Notes under the pieces: model-generated
Told to the model about the DNA's origin: nothing
Seen by the model: only the letters and a program-made list of their open reading frames with translations
Database searches by the model: none
Part shown: positions 25,701-35,492 of the stretch, one piece after another
How positions within the stretch are numbered: position 1 is the first letter of the stretch
Layout: every line of letters starts with the position of its first letter
Made by a program: the position numbers and the translations under genes
Assembly (NCBI GenBank): GCA_037951105.1
Contig: JBAMJV010001372.1
Location: forward strand, 114,510-178,509
DNA length: 64,000 nucleotides
Origin: Echinarachnius parma
Lineage: Eukaryota > Echinodermata > Echinoidea > Clypeasteroida > Echinarachniidae
Reading direction: 5' to 3'

Positions 25701-27729
25701 ATATGTTTGCGTTATCAATAACAATTGATGTGAATATTGATAACCATGATAGTACATGTTTAAAATGCAACCTATCGTCTACATTATAATATTATCATAT
25801 TTTTGACAAAGACCCCTTCCCACCCCTGAAATCAGGTTTTGTCTAAAAAGTGATATTCCTGACAATGGTCAAAGATTAATTTTGCATATATCCCCAACTT
25901 GATTTCTATTCTCCAGGTTTGTATCAAGTTAACAAAGCTTTTGAATAGTATGAGCATTGAGGTATGAGCTTTCGAGCTCCGTTGGTATAGCACCAGTCTA
26001 GCAATCCAAAAATCTCTGAATCGATTACCAGGAAAGCTCAACTTTCTTACCCATCATTTGCTCATCATTCATTTATTTTTGTAAACATTGATGGATCTTC
26101 TTACTTGTCACTTGCCAATGCCAGCCACTCTCTGTTCAAACAGGCGCATATCAGCAGGACGTTCGGAGGGAGGAAGCCAAGAAGGTGCAAGAGCAGCTCT
26201 GTGGGTAAACTGAGAACAGAAGAAAAAATACAAAATTCATGTTACTGAATTAATGAATGTCTTCATCTGTTTTGCAAAAACTCTTTGTTAGGAAGACTTT
26301 TGTTATATATTGTCTTACTAATATGTGCACACATCTATTGGCTCATTTCAGTATTTTCAGCAGTATATTTTGTGAAACAAAAACAATCTAAGAGTTTGGA
26401 GATCTATAAGTAAAATGAGACTTTATAAGCAAGTGAAAAGAGAAACATCAAATATAATGAGCATAACATAATCACTAGACAAAAGCAAACCTTAGTTTGA
26501 ATCAACTCATAGTTAAAGGAAAATACAGGAAATAGTAAATTAAAAATGTCTCAACTATAAACCTTCTTTAATAACAGTGTGCTACTAGAGGGTTCCATCT
26601 GTTATCACTATTTGTTTAACTTTAAATTTAAAATTGTTAGCCTGTTAAACAGGGTAGACTTCTGCAATCAGAGATATTGGAAGACTTTTCTCTTTGACTG
26701 TACTATACACCTTTTGAAAAATGTTCCTTATTTTGTAAAATGTTAGAACAAAATGTGTGAATGTGTTCTAATGAGATGAGTCTCTCCAATGTATACTCCC
26801 TTCATTGCAAATTATTTAATAAGGTACATCAACAGGACTCTTCAAGTAGTGAATAAATAAGCAAGAGTGCTGCTGAAAAATGTGGTAATTATAATAATTA
26901 AAATGTTTATGTGTTGTGTGAACAGTAACAAAATATGATGAAATACTTACTCGTTGATTGTTGCTTTTCTTCCCGATATCTTCACAGGACGGAATTTAGG
27001 AGCCAGTCTGGCGCTCTTTTCCTGACCTTTTGTAGAAACAGACTGCACTTGGACGCTCCTCTTTGCACGAGATGAAACGTGATTGGACTTTCCGGCAGAC
27101 TGCGGTTTGGGGTAATCTTCTTTTATTTGGAGAGCTTGAAGATCAGGCATTCCACTGGGTTGACTAGAAAGGGAAAAGAAAATAATGTTCATTCATCAGC
27201 GCTTTTGAACATTTGCAATGACAAATGCATGTTATAATTTATAAATTTGACTAAGAGTACATCAAAATTACAAGCTCTAGATGTATCTTTGCTTTGAAAA
27301 GGCAGTACTTTCCTTAACTTAAAATTGGATGCTTTAGTTTGATTGTGTTTGATGAAAACAGACAAGCAGAGTTCCCCCAAGAGGAAAATTATACAGATTG
27401 GTGAAAGTTGAAAAGATTACTAGAACACAGAGACATTCATCAACATTTTAAAGTTTTAAATAGTTGTAATGTCTTTCATAATTTAAAAAATGTTATAGTT
27501 TGAATAAGAGAAAAAGATTGAACATGATTGTTTTTCCACACTTTTAATAAGACTGCAAATGAAGAATTCACTAGCAAAGATAAGTTTGTTTGTTTTGTAA
27601 GTCATAAAATAAAGATTACCTCGATGGTTCAGCTCTCTTATTTGGAGAGCTATATCCTTGCTTTTGCTGCCTTCGATGTTTCCCCAAATAATCAGACAAA
27701 TCCCTCTTGTGTTTACCTGCATCTGCCAT
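12381..27729 (-). CDS. FBXO15: F-box only protein 15 (15 coding exons)
   Basis: Seen: coding exons on the minus strand at 27620-27729 (ATG at 27729), 26951-27163, 26105-26209, 25535-25687, 24515-24598, 22887-23096, 21843-21972, 21438-21520, 19157-19212, 18666-18764, 17710-17825, 17049-17110, 15822-15859, 14638-14761 and 12381-12470 (TGA). Each has AG/GT borders, and phases agree at every junction except 13-14. The product is about 550 residues. The F-box lies across exons 3-4 (DLPTELLLHLLGFLPPN, then SDNVLWQPLYELY). Later stretches resemble vertebrate FBXO15: IKWELVLVD, WYSLDPPPVRSL, IYTLHGGIIIATWKEGGEIAF, DPEYGQHDYS, FPWKTDVFKGIIK, WCISSP and the C-terminus VNEWFGTRY. Family knowledge: F-box proteins bind SKP1 and recruit substrates to the SCF ubiquitin ligase. 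Odd points: the terminal exon is amplified, exons 6 and 11 have local partial copies, and a MITE touches the exon 14 acceptor. At junction 13-14 the consensus donor (15821) gives phase 1 while exon 14 needs phase 2, so either the weaker GTGGAC donor four bases on or an unseen small exon is used. Confidence 0.85.
12502..13389. mobile_element. TA-flanked fold-back element (mariner-like), arms about 400 bp
   Basis: CACCGTGTCCCAGAAAAAAC at 12502 and its inverse ending CTGGGACACGGTG at 13389, each flanked by TA (12500-12501, 13390-13391). Almost the whole 888 bp folds back (for example TTTGCGCGCATAAATT with AATTTCTGCGCGCAAA). It abuts the acceptor side of the FBXO15 terminal exon (12470). Confidence 0.8.
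13756..14268 (-). mobile_element. Helitron-like non-autonomous element, family A (copy 1)
   Basis: Read on the minus strand: 5' hairpin ATGCCTCCGC...GCCGGAGGCAT (near 14265), a CCGT/ACGT simple repeat, a body with AGGTCA-containing subunits, then a 3' hairpin GACTGCGCGCAGTC, GAAGATCCAT and CTAG at 13756-13759, followed by T. This is the arrangement expected of Helitron/Helentron-related short elements. No Rep/helicase coding. Confidence 0.65.
14773..15022. mobile_element. MITE with GTGACCGGC ends touching FBXO15 exon 14
   Basis: GTGACCGGCTATAGCAAAAC at 14773 and inverse GTTTTGCTAAAGCCGGTCAC ending at 15022. CTATAT at 14767-14772 and 15023-15028 is a 6-bp target-site duplication. The element begins 11 bp upstream (in the gene) of the exon 14 acceptor at 14762. 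Confidence 0.75.
15310..15795. mobile_element. TIR element related to the one at 111-532
   Basis: GGGTTAAATTTAACC...CCACCACTTTATTGAACGCCGCG and AAATGCGCGC...AGATGCGCACTCATCC match the inverse strand of 420-530; the far end (ACCTTTTGATGTGAATTCC) matches its other terminus. Located in FBXO15 intron 13. Confidence 0.6.
16770..16885. mobile_element. Small palindromic MITE, copy 1
   Basis: GGGTGATTTCAAGTATGGTG...CACCATACTTGAAATCACCC is a near-perfect hairpin with AATG-type borders. Two more copies are at 38626-38720 and 38748-38834. About 90-115 bp, no coding. Confidence 0.7.
17968..18032 (-). pseudogene. Duplicated 5' half of FBXO15 exon 11
   Basis: A second copy of the start of exon 11 (true exon 17710-17825) lies about 207 bp upstream in the gene, complete with a TTTTCAG acceptor at 18033. 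It reads VDGSVRLTAVRGD, then an insertion, then VTDHS and an in-frame stop. It lacks the second half of the exon and has no donor. It cannot serve as a mutually exclusive exon in this state and is best read as a local partial duplication left in the intron. Confidence 0.7.
18495..18596. mobile_element. 102-bp palindromic MITE
   Basis: CATGGGCGTTGATC...CCTATTCATCAGGGGGG and its inverse form one hairpin. In FBXO15 intron 10. Confidence 0.65.
19023..19080 (+). repeat. tRNA-Ala-like sequence, probably a SINE head
   Basis: GAGGCTCAGTTGGTAGAGCA resembles a box A D-arm and CTGGTCTAGCAATCCAG an anticodon arm with AGC in the loop. The T-arm is degenerate and there is no proper acceptor pairing, so this is not a functional tRNA. 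A worse copy is at about 25970-26030. Confidence 0.45.
19420..19873. mobile_element. TIR element with CATAGCTGCCAAC ends and 6-bp duplication
   Basis: CATAGCTGCCAAC at 19420-19432 and its inverse at 19861-19873, flanked by GTAATG on both sides (19414-19419, 19874-19879). The interior holds a long A-run and a T-run (19681-19774). It has split a family C repeat. Confidence 0.75.
19880..20182 (-). repeat. Repeat family C (5' hairpin plus CCGT repeat)
   Basis: On the minus strand: hairpin-like GAGCCCACCGAGGTGGAGGG (near 20160-20180), then (CCGT)n, then a body with AGGTCAAAGGTCA (complement around 20005-20017). Resembles families A and B but no CTAG 3' end was found; it is interrupted by the element at 19420-19873. 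Confidence 0.5.
20209..20823. mobile_element. Non-autonomous hAT element
   Basis: TAGGCTTGGGCG at 20209 and its inverse CGCCCAAGCCTA ending at 20823, with the 8-bp duplication ATGTCAAG at 20201-20208 and 20824-20831. It contains a perfect 32-bp palindrome at 20318-20349. No transposase; the two-frame ORFs inside are incidental. Confidence 0.85.
22368..22970 (-). repeat. Tandem copies of the 3' half of FBXO15 exon 6 with its splice donor
   Basis: The true exon 6 ends at 22887 (ATAG|GTTAGT). Copies of its last ~70-80 bases plus the start of the intron recur with donor positions near 22729 (ATAG|GTAAGT), 22530 (ATAC|GTTAGT) and 22368 (ATAG|GTTAGT), spaced 158, 199 and 162 bp. Each retains the stretch encoding part of LRRLAIYALAPVFFNKDGSAFKD, with substitutions and small indels. 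None has the upstream half of the exon or an acceptor. Reading through from exon 6 to the second donor is open, but the extra 158 bp would shift the frame relative to exon 7. C- and G-runs (22473-22492) separate the copies. Confidence 0.75.
23145..23297 (+). repeat. SINE 3' part
   Basis: TAGTATGCTCCCCAGGGAG leads to a tail GCCCTATAAATGCTATATATTATTATTATTA. Shared with 11266-11500. Lies just upstream (in the gene) of FBXO15 exon 6. Confidence 0.5.
24640..24885. repeat. Tandem repeat, about 3.5 units of ~72 bp
   Basis: ATTTTGTTAATGGAGAGATC, then ATACATA, GTTCAATGATTGGAAATA and AATTAAAGAA recur with few changes. In FBXO15 intron 4. Confidence 0.75.
24906..25503. mobile_element. TA-flanked TIR element (CAGT-AAC ends)
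   Basis: CAGTCAAACTTG at 24906 and inverse GAGGTTCCACTG ending at 25503, flanked by TA. Related to the CAGTGGAAC elements at 37610 and 38846. The AT-rich interior shows no transposase. Confidence 0.5.
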
Positions 27730-28100
27730 GTTGGTTTACTAAAGAAAATTTACAAGAAATACACAATTAAATGACAATGGTAGAAATTTCAGTAAAACCA
27801 ACACTTTTCACATTTTGGTGGCTCAAAAGGAGAATTGGATAGCCCCAAAGCAAAGACAAACTTTGAAAAGACTGAGCTGATTTAGGTTGCCGGCCAATCA
27901 GACATGAGAGCAACAAGAAGTTACCCGAAGCTCAATTTGGTGGCCTCATCTATCTCTGGACAGCAGGTTTTTGTCCACAAAAGGGCACTATGAAGACACT
28001 TGAGAGTTTCAACCCTTCTTCCCCAAAAATATAAATGTGATTATTTTTCCTATTATTCATTGTACAGAGATAGACCCAACTATAAACTAATGAGAATTAA

Positions 28101-28658
28101 AGGACAATGAAATCCAGACAAATTGTTGTATGCACTATAAGACACTAAATATAATGAATAGTCTCTGAAAATTTGAGCACAATTGGTCAAGAAATAAGAA
28201 AACTATGGCTCTTTGAAAAGAGCCATGTATTTCTTCGAGTGACTCAAATTGGCAACGCACTCATGGCAAAGTTGTGGACAACTCCCCATACATTTTGTAC
28301 ACAAAATTTCAGTTTTGTTCAATTTTCTCAAAATGTATGTTTACCCTTCGTTCGAGTTCAACATATGTTTTGTAGAATGCTTTTATACATAACATATCAT
28401 GAGTTGGGGGAATGGAAAAATGTGACTATGAAGAAAACTGTAAAAATGGGAACATTTGTGTACAAAACATATGGGGAGTTGTCCACACACTTATCAGAGT
28501 GCGTTGCCAATTTGAGTTTCCCATAGGAATAAATGGACATCTTCAAAGAGCCGTAGTTTTCTTGTTTCTTACCCGATTATGCTCTAACTTTCAGAGATTA
28601 TTTTTCTTAATCTCTCCAAGACTATGAAAGCAACATTTTGCTTGGGTTGCATTGCCCT
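28101..28658. mobile_element. TTAA-flanked fold-back MITE (AGGACAATG ends)
   Basis: TTAA at 28097-28100 and 28659-28662. AGGACAATG and CATTGCCCT termini; long internal arms (CAACGCACTC / GAGTGCGTTG, GACAACTCCCCATA / TATGGGGAGTTGTC). 558 bp. Confidence 0.7.
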
Positions 28659-28719
28659 TTAATATAAAAGTTGCTTTCAAATTCATAATGTTCATGAATG
28701 TGTAGGTCTTATTATTTAA

Positions 28720-29226
28720 AGGTACACTTGAGTATTGGTACTTCCCGAAATGCCCCTTGACACTAAATTGGTTGGTTTTAATTCCATTTGAAAGATCATT
28801 GAATAAAACATGTGAAATGAGAATCATTCCCTTTCGAATGCTCTCATAGTTGTAAAATTTGATTTCAAAATATTTTATTTATATATCGTCTAAGCCAGAC
28901 GATATCTCAACTTTTTAAAGAAATACATTAAATGCTTAAAATACACTTCTTTCAAAAAATAGTTGTTGATGATATCTCTATTTTTCATTATCTTAACAAA
29001 ACATCACATGCACAATTTTGTATGGAAAATTGGTTGAAACCAATAAGCTTAAATAGAGAGCGCCCTCTTGAGTTGTAACAGCTCTTTTTGAATGATAACC
29101 GGGTTTTAAATTAGTCGTTTGTAATTGTGTAAACCTTTCGAGCATGGTGGAGATAGTATTAGTTTGTACTATTTGGTGCAGGTTTTGGTTACTGAAATTC
29201 AGTTTGACCAAAACTCAACTATCCCT
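28720..29226. mobile_element. TTAA-flanked MITE, relative of 3799-4214
   Basis: TTAA at 28716-28719 and 29227-29230; termini AGGTACACTTGAGTATTGG and CCAAAACTCAACTATCCCT. Shares interior blocks with 3799-4214 (GAGCATGGTGGAG, GGTGCAGGTTTTGGTTACT). Confidence 0.65.
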
Positions 29227-29919
29227 TTAATACCAGGGAAATAAATTATAACAGTTTTTTTAACATTTTAAAATGGGATTCACCAGGCAAAGGAAAACAT
29301 CTTTTATTTTAAATAGATAGACCTATGTCAACCATTTCGCTGAACGGATTTCAATCAAACATTGGAATTGGAACAAAATTAATGCAATGTCCAGTGGCAA
29401 TGCGAATAGAACAAATTCCAATGCTTGTTTAGTTTTTAAAATTGTGTGCTTTTGTCATTCCTTCACAATGCATTTTGAATCAGTGTTCCACTGGCACTGG
29501 CACTGTTCCACCCCCCCCCCCCCCCCCTTGCTTGAGCTCTCTCGAGCTTCGAGATCTCTCTCTCTCTCTCTTTCACTCTCTCAGTCTCATCATATGTTGT
29601 TCTTGTTCATATGTTCATAATTATATTATCACATGTTTACCATTGTTCAGCTCATGTTTTTTTTTTCATTGTTTATATTACCATGATTATGTTTATCATT
29701 GTTCATATTATCACATGTTTATCATTGTTATACTATTGTTATATTTATACTATGTAAATATGTTTGTACTCTCATACCCCGAGAGGGGGTCGATAGAGTC
29801 AATAAAAATCTTACAAATCTTACAAATGTTTTTATTTTATGGCAATCATTCAAACTTGACTATTGACTTGTTGCCAATCATGATCATGCTCTCTTCAACT
29901 TGAATTATTTATTTGCATT

Positions 29920-30360
29920 ATTCATGCTCGTGTGGCCATGCCTCACACTGCCCGCGGGACTGGGATGCGGATACGCCGGCCAAAGTTGTCGTCGCATTAA
30001 GCCGCGGCGTTACTGTTAGGCTTAGCAGCCAACAGCGCAACGTCAGCTTGAACTGTGCCTGGCCTGACCCGTTGGGATCCGATCAGCTTACCGATGCATC
30101 CACCCTAATTTCGAGGAGTTCATTTGCGCTTGCGACGACGTGATCAATCGGATCGGGGGCTGTTGTTCGACTTTGATCGTACAAAACAAAACATACATAT
30201 CATCTGGAAAACTATACTTCTATAACTTCGATAATTTAGCAAAACTAAATACATTTCACATAGTAGAGGAGAGAATAAACAAAATAAGGAACTCACAAAG
30301 CTCGAGCTCGCGATAGCAGTAGCGTCTGCATCTCCAGGCACTTTCAAGGCCCTCAATTCA
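29920..30360. promoter_or_regulatory. CpG-rich patch between divergent FBXO15 and HSBP1
   Basis: This stretch is clearly richer in C, G and CpG than the surrounding AT-rich DNA and lies between two divergently transcribed genes (FBXO15 ATG at 27729 minus, HSBP1 ATG at 30886 plus). On the minus strand a donor-like GTGAGT starts at 30296 and an acceptor-like CTTTAG stands just before the FBXO15 ATG, so a non-coding first exon of FBXO15 could end at 30297. No core promoter motif was recognised. Promoter function is inferred from composition and position only. Confidence 0.3.
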
Positions 30361-30885
30361 GATATTGTATATTTAATTTTTTTAAATGTATTTTTCTTCT
30401 AGATTTCATTGGAAATATTCAATATTATATATTCATTAATATAAATGATCACGTGAGCTAACCAATATATTTATTTCACGGTAAAATTACATTCAAATCA
30501 TAAAAGATTGGCAACTTGACCGCAATTACAATCCTATTAACTTCCAATTGACAAACAATAGCCAATCAACATCCGCATTCTAGCTACAGCACGTCTGTAC
30601 AAAATATACAAAATCACAAACTCGAAGAAATATTCTTATTCCGATTCAACAAGGTCTTACTGTGGATTCCATTATACCTCCTAGCTTAAATTGTTTTGTT
30701 CTCAGTCTGGTCTTCCTACTTTGCAGTCAAGAATCCGTTCCTGATCCATCCTGTTCATCTCGACATCTGCATCTGTTGACTTCTGAATTCATTCAATTCA
30801 TTTTTTTACTTCAAAGTTCTTTGCACTGTCAGTGTCATTGACTTGAGTTGAGATCTATTTACATATTTCAATTTCATTTTCAATC

Positions 30886-33800
30886 ATGGCTGACACAAAA
30901 ACAGACATCACAGATGCTGCTGATGGGAAGAACGCACAAGATTTGACACAATTTGTGAGTATTTTGTACAATAAAATTAAAATAAAGGATCCATCGATCC
31001 GTAATCCGTCTTACTTGACCCGACTTTTCATGACAGTCATTGACATTGACGTAAACTTGATCGACAATGCGTAATGGATGCTTGACAAACAGTCATGACA
31101 AATAAATAACCACCTGTCCTAATTCATGCCAGTAATTTTTGAAATATACTTTTCTCAATGCTCGGGCTGGTGTTTAATTTGAGTAAGTGTTGATTAATTG
31201 TAATTATAAAAAGCTTGATTTTCTTTCTTTGTTTCTGTTTTTTATCATCCAGGTTCAGCAACTTCTGGAACAGATGCAGAACAATTTCCAGTCGATGTCT
31301 GACAGAATAATTGGAAGAAATATCCTTTTTACAAGTTGTTAAAGTTTCTGTTTTCACTTCCTGATTCGTATATAAATTATAACTTCACGCAATATGTTAG
31401 ATCGACAAATCTATCGCTTTCATGGCCTTTTTTACATTATTATTGTTATTTTCACTGTCGGCATTCTAGCGATAGACGCAATCTATACACTGTGCCTTGC
31501 GCAGTAAGAACACCGTAACTCGAGAGTAAAAGTTAGTTACGGAAAATGATTTTTTTATGCCTCCGCCAACGAAGTGGCCGGAGGCATTATGTTTTCGGGT
31601 TGTCCGTCCGTCCGTCCGTCCGTCCGTCCGTCCGTCCGTACGTACGTCCGTCCGTACGTACGTCCGTCCGTCCCGTTTTCGTTCTCGCGATATCTCAAGA
31701 ACCAGTTGACGGATCAATTTCAAACTTGGTATGAGTGTACATATTGGGATGACAATGATCTGATTAGATTTTAGGGGTCATGAGGTCAAAGGTCAAGGTC
31801 ACAGGACTCAATATATATGCAAAAATGCCTCGTTCTCGCGATATCTCAAGAACTGGTTGACGGATCAAATTCAAACTTGATATTAGTGTAGATATTGTGC
31901 TGGCAATGATCTGATTAGATTTTGGGGTTCACGAGGTCAAAGGTCAAGGTCACAGGACTCAATGTATGTGCAAAAATGCTTCGTTCTTGCGATATCTCAA
32001 GAACCGGTTGACGGATCAATTTCAAACTTGGTATGAGTGTACATATTGGGGTGCCACTGATCTGATTAGATTTGGGGGGTCATGAGGTCAAAGGTCAAGG
32101 TCACAGGACTCAATATGTATGCTAAAATGGCTTGTAATGGCAAAATTTAAAGAACTGAATGTCAGATTTCAATCAAACTCGGTACCTGAATGTATCATAA
32201 AGAGTCAACGTAGCCATAAATTGTTGGGGTCATGAGGTTGAGGTCAAGGTCACGGGACTCATTATACATGCAAAAAAGCTTGTAATGCCAAAATCTCAAG
32301 AACTAAATGTCAGATTTCAATCAAACTTGGTACCTGAATGTTTTTTAGGGAGCCATCAAAGATTGGGGTCATATGGTCAAGGTCACAGGACTTGAGCGCG
32401 CCAAGTTGATTATAGCAGCTTTGCGGCGCGCGCGCTGTACCGTACCTAGCTGCCTAAGTTTCTGAAAAAGTGTTCGCGCATACGGATGCACGTTATATTT
32501 TTTTTTTTTTGCAGTTTGAACAAAAAGTACCGCGAAAGACCGAAGAAGAGGCATGGAAAATTGTGGAAAATCTCACAATTCGCCGTAATTATAGAATGAC
32601 ATGTATAGCGACACACGAGATCGGTGAGTGAAAATATTATAGCAGCCCTAAATGTATTGATAGTGAGAATGTGGTGTTTTATATGAACAAAAAAAATCAT
32701 TTTCCGTAACTAACTTTTACTCTCGAGTTACGGTGTTCTTACTGCGCAAGGCACAGTGTATAGATTGCGTCTATCGCTAGAATGCCGACAGTGAAAATAA
32801 CAATAATAATGTAAAAAAGGCCATGAAAGCGATAGATTTGTCGATCTAGCAATATGTAGGCTATGTTTTGTGCATTATGATTTTGCAGCATGCATATTGC
32901 TAGATCGACCAATCTATCGCTTTCATGGCCTTTTTGACATTATTACCCACGCCGATGAAATCGGCAGGGGGTTATGTAAAGGGTTCCGTATGTTTGTTTG
33001 TTTGTTTTTTTTTTTGTTTTTTTTTTTGTTTGTTTGTTTGTGTACAAGATAACTAGAGAACGGGTGAACGGATTTGCACCAAATTTTCAGGGAATGTTTG
33101 GATAGTGACATGGAAGAATCGATTAGATTTTGGTGATGATTGGTTGACCCCTGCAAATTCTGTGGAACCTTGAAGTTTGAGTATGTATTTATTGGTACGG
33201 AAATTGACAACAATTACGGGAGTACGGAATGGCGCTGAAATGTTACGGATTTTGGGAAATCCGATAATGCACTACCGTCTATGCATTTCTATTTGTGCTC
33301 CGTGCGATCGCGATGGATATGGCACACACGCACTAATGTACTTATCACACACACACAGTCTCTCTTCTCCTCTCCCTTCTCACACTAGTCTCTCCTCGTC
33401 TCTCCCGTCTCAAATCATTTCAAGAAAACAACGTGGCGCACACGCCATGCCAATAGATGTACCTTACACATAGTACACACCCGCATGTAATGTGTTGTGC
33501 ATATTGCAATGCATAAATATTAGGCATATCTATACTACACAGGCAGCTAGTAAAAACACGTGCGAATCGGCAGATAGCTGTCATGAAAAGATCTAAAATC
33601 ATATTTATGCAAGAGAAATGGACATAAAAGTTTGCAGAATCAGGAAGATAAGGTATCTGTTATTGTTTGTAATAGTTTATTTTGTTTGAATTCATGATTT
33701 ATGTTACATTTATCGCCAATAAATTGGACAGATGTCGGCATTTTCAAGCCCTCCCTGCAGGCATACCCAGTCAGCATAGTTTACTATGCCTGGAGTTGTG

Positions 33801-35492
33801 GGGGATTCTGTTCAACGGTTGATCACTATGTTTTTAGGATGCATCGGTAAGCAAAACAGGGTTGAGGCCGACGAAGGGGTAGAACAGGGCTAATGGGAGG
33901 CGTGGGTATGCTGACTTTGTCGGCCTTCTAGTTATTGTTATTTTCACTGTCGGCATTCTAGCGATAGACGCAACCCATACACTTTGCCTTAAGAGGCAAG
34001 AACACCGTAACTCTGCAGTAAAAGTTACTTACGGAAAATCAGTTGCATTCAAATACAAAACACCACATTCTCACACTTTGAGCGACATTTGTAGCCCTAT
34101 CAATACATTTAGGGCTACTATAATACTTGAACTCACCGATCTCGTGTGTCGCTATACATGTCATTCTATAATTATGGCGATTTGCGAGATTTTACAACGA
34201 TTTTCCATCACTCTTCGTCGGTCTTTCGCCGTTCAAACTGCCGTTACGACACAGATGCAATAATTACGTCATCGTACGGTATCGCTAGCGTGCACACAAA
34301 AAAAATAAATAAAAAACAACGCAAAATTAAAATGAGTTATTTGACTTGACAAACTGTTAGTGCTACATTTTTAGCAAATAATTGTGGGCCAGTGATTCCA
34401 ATAATTATTCGGTAGCGGTAACAGTTTGTCCAGTCAAACAACTCATTTTAATTTTGAGTCGTTTTTTTTTTTTTTTTTTTTTTTGTGTGCATGCTAGCGA
34501 TACCGTACGATGACGTAATTATTGCATCTGTGTACGATAACGGCAGTTTGAACGGCGAAAGACCGACGAAGAGTGATGGAAAATCGTTGTAAAATCTCGC
34601 AAATCGCCGTAATTATAGAATGACATGTATAGCGACACACAAGATCGGTGAGTTAAAGTATTATAGTAGCCCTAAATGTATTGATAGGGCTACAAATGTC
34701 GCTCAAAGTGTGAGAATGTGGTGTTTTGTATTTGAATGCAACTGATTTTCCGTAAGTAACTTTTACTGCAGAGTTACGGTGTTCTTGCCTCTTAAGGCAA
34801 AGTGTATGGGTTGCGTCTATCGCTAGAATGCCGACAGTGAAAATAACAATAATAATGTCAAAAAGGCCATGAAAGCGATAGATTTGTCTAAACAAATGCC
34901 TTCCCACTAAGGCTGTTGACGAGTCCCGGGTACCCGGGTCCCGCCGAAAAATGTCGAGTCCCGGGCGCAAAAATCGATACTCGATATCCCGAAAAAAAAG
35001 CAAACAATCAATTTACAAATTTGCTGTATTTTATAAGATGATTTATTGTCATAAATGCGCTGCATTTTTGTCACTTGAATGAACATGTTTCCCAGCGGCG
35101 TGACATGCCTATAGCGAAATCAACAAATTGATAAATTTCGGGTACCCGGGACTCGCCCGAAAAATTATCGCGAGTCCCGGGTAGTAAATATACCCGAAAT
35201 CGACAGCCTTACTTCCCACTTGATGACTGATAATCGTGCTGCTGCTTTTGTAAATCCATTGACATTGGTTCAGGATGAAATTAATAATCTTTATTGTTGT
35301 ATTTAAACTCATCTTGTAATTGTTTTTCAAATTTGCATATATTTGCATATATATTTGTCCTTAATTGTTTTTCCCCGTTTACTTGATGAGATGGGAAACC
35401 GAATTGATGATCTGGAGAAGAGCGTCGCCGACCTGATGATGCAAGCAGGAGTGGATGAAACGGAGAAGGCAGACAACATTCACAACAATTAG
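30886..35492 (+). CDS. HSBP1: Heat shock factor-binding protein 1 (3 exons)
   Basis: Exons: 30886-30954 (MADTKTDIT...LTQF), 31253-31319 (VQQLLEQMQNNFQSMSDRIIGR) and 35383-35492 (IDEMGNRIDDLEKSVADL, ending DNIHNN and TAG). The product is about 81 residues, close to the ~76 usual for the family. The heptad pattern of hydrophobic residues across exons 2-3 is the coiled-coil core; QMQ-F-SMSDRIIGRID and NRIDDLEKSVADLM are hallmark segments. Family knowledge: HSBP1 is a small oligomeric coiled coil that binds the HSF1 trimerisation region and dampens the heat-shock response; a WASH-complex assembly role is also known. Intron 1 is GT-AG. Intron 2 (31320-35382) joins only as AT-AC: the codon for I of RID is split A|TT. 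It is a 4-kb intron filled with fold-back and Helitron-like elements. Upstream neighbour FBXO15 is divergent; USB1 is tail-to-tail downstream. Confidence 0.93.
31320..31330 (+). other. U12-type (AT-AC) 5' splice site of HSBP1 intron 2
   Basis: The intron begins ATATCCTTTTT directly after AGA A of the codon pair for R-I. This matches the minor-spliceosome 5' consensus (A/G)TATCCTTT base for base. No GT donor near this point restores the conserved RIID/GRID reading frame, whereas AT-AC excision gives it exactly. Confidence 0.88.
31398..32848. mobile_element. Mutator-like fold-back element with 9-bp duplication, in HSBP1 intron 2
   Basis: TAGATCGACAAATCTATCGC at 31398 and its inverse ending GATTTGTCGATCTA at 32848. 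The 9-mer GCAATATGT is duplicated at 31389-31397 and 32849-32857, the length typical of Mutator-like elements. The left arm is cut at 31552, where a family A element begins; the right arm (32394-32848) is intact. Confidence 0.8.
31553..32393 (+). mobile_element. Helitron-like element, family A (copy 2, 3' truncated)
   Basis: 5' hairpin ATGCCTCCGCC-AACGAAGT-GGCCGGAGGCAT, then (CCGT)n/(ACGT)n at 31609-31674, then about five ~150-bp subunits, each starting near CTCGCGATATCTCAAGAAC and ending AAGGTCACAGGACTCA. The body stops inside a subunit at about 32393, where the fold-back arm resumes, so the family's usual hairpin-CTAG end is missing. Confidence 0.7.
32880..34890. mobile_element. Second copy of the Mutator-like fold-back element, interrupted
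   Basis: The left arm (from TAGATCGACCAATCTATCGC near 32900) and right arm (34490-34890) are inverse copies centred near 34390, sharing sequence with 31398-32848. The left arm is split by the 989-bp element at 32943-33931. The right terminus is damaged, and no 9-bp duplication can be matched. Confidence 0.75.
32943..33931 (+). mobile_element. Helitron-like element, family B, with internal empty-site proof
   Basis: Starts TTACCCACGCC with a 5' hairpin GCCGATGAAATCGGC, then a T/GTTT-rich simple tract, a non-coding body, and a 3' inverted pair GGCCGACGAAG ... CTTTGTCGGCC followed by TT and CTAG (33928-33931), then T. The other arm of the surrounding fold-back reads GACATTATTATTGTTATTTT uninterrupted, matching GACATTA + TTATTGTTATTTT here, so insertion was between A and T with no duplication. 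Confidence 0.72.
34908..35211. mobile_element. Non-autonomous hAT element with CCCGGG-rich interior
   Basis: TAAGGCTGTTGACGAG and its inverse end ...GACAGCCTTA; the 8-bp duplication CTTCCCAC is at 34900-34907 and 35212-35219. Repeats of GAGTCCCGGG inside. In HSBP1 intron 2. Confidence 0.82.
35358..35382 (+). other. U12-type branch site and AC 3' splice site of HSBP1 intron 2
   Basis: TCCTTAAT at 35358-35365 differs by one base from the U12 branch consensus TCCTTAAC. It is followed by a short pyrimidine stretch and the intron end AC at 35381-35382. The branch A is about 18 nt from the exon, slightly long but plausible for the minor class. The next AG (35390) would delete conserved residues. 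Confidence 0.8.

Noticed and set aside
25970-26030. Functional tRNA gene
   Set aside because: Only D-arm and anticodon-arm resemblance; acceptor and T arms do not pair. The same holds at 19023-19080.
31466-31774. Overlapping ORFs with repeated VRPSVRPS or DGRTDGRT
   Set aside because: They are translations of the CCGT/ACGT simple repeat of a family A element, open in several frames at once. The same applies at 41935-42243.
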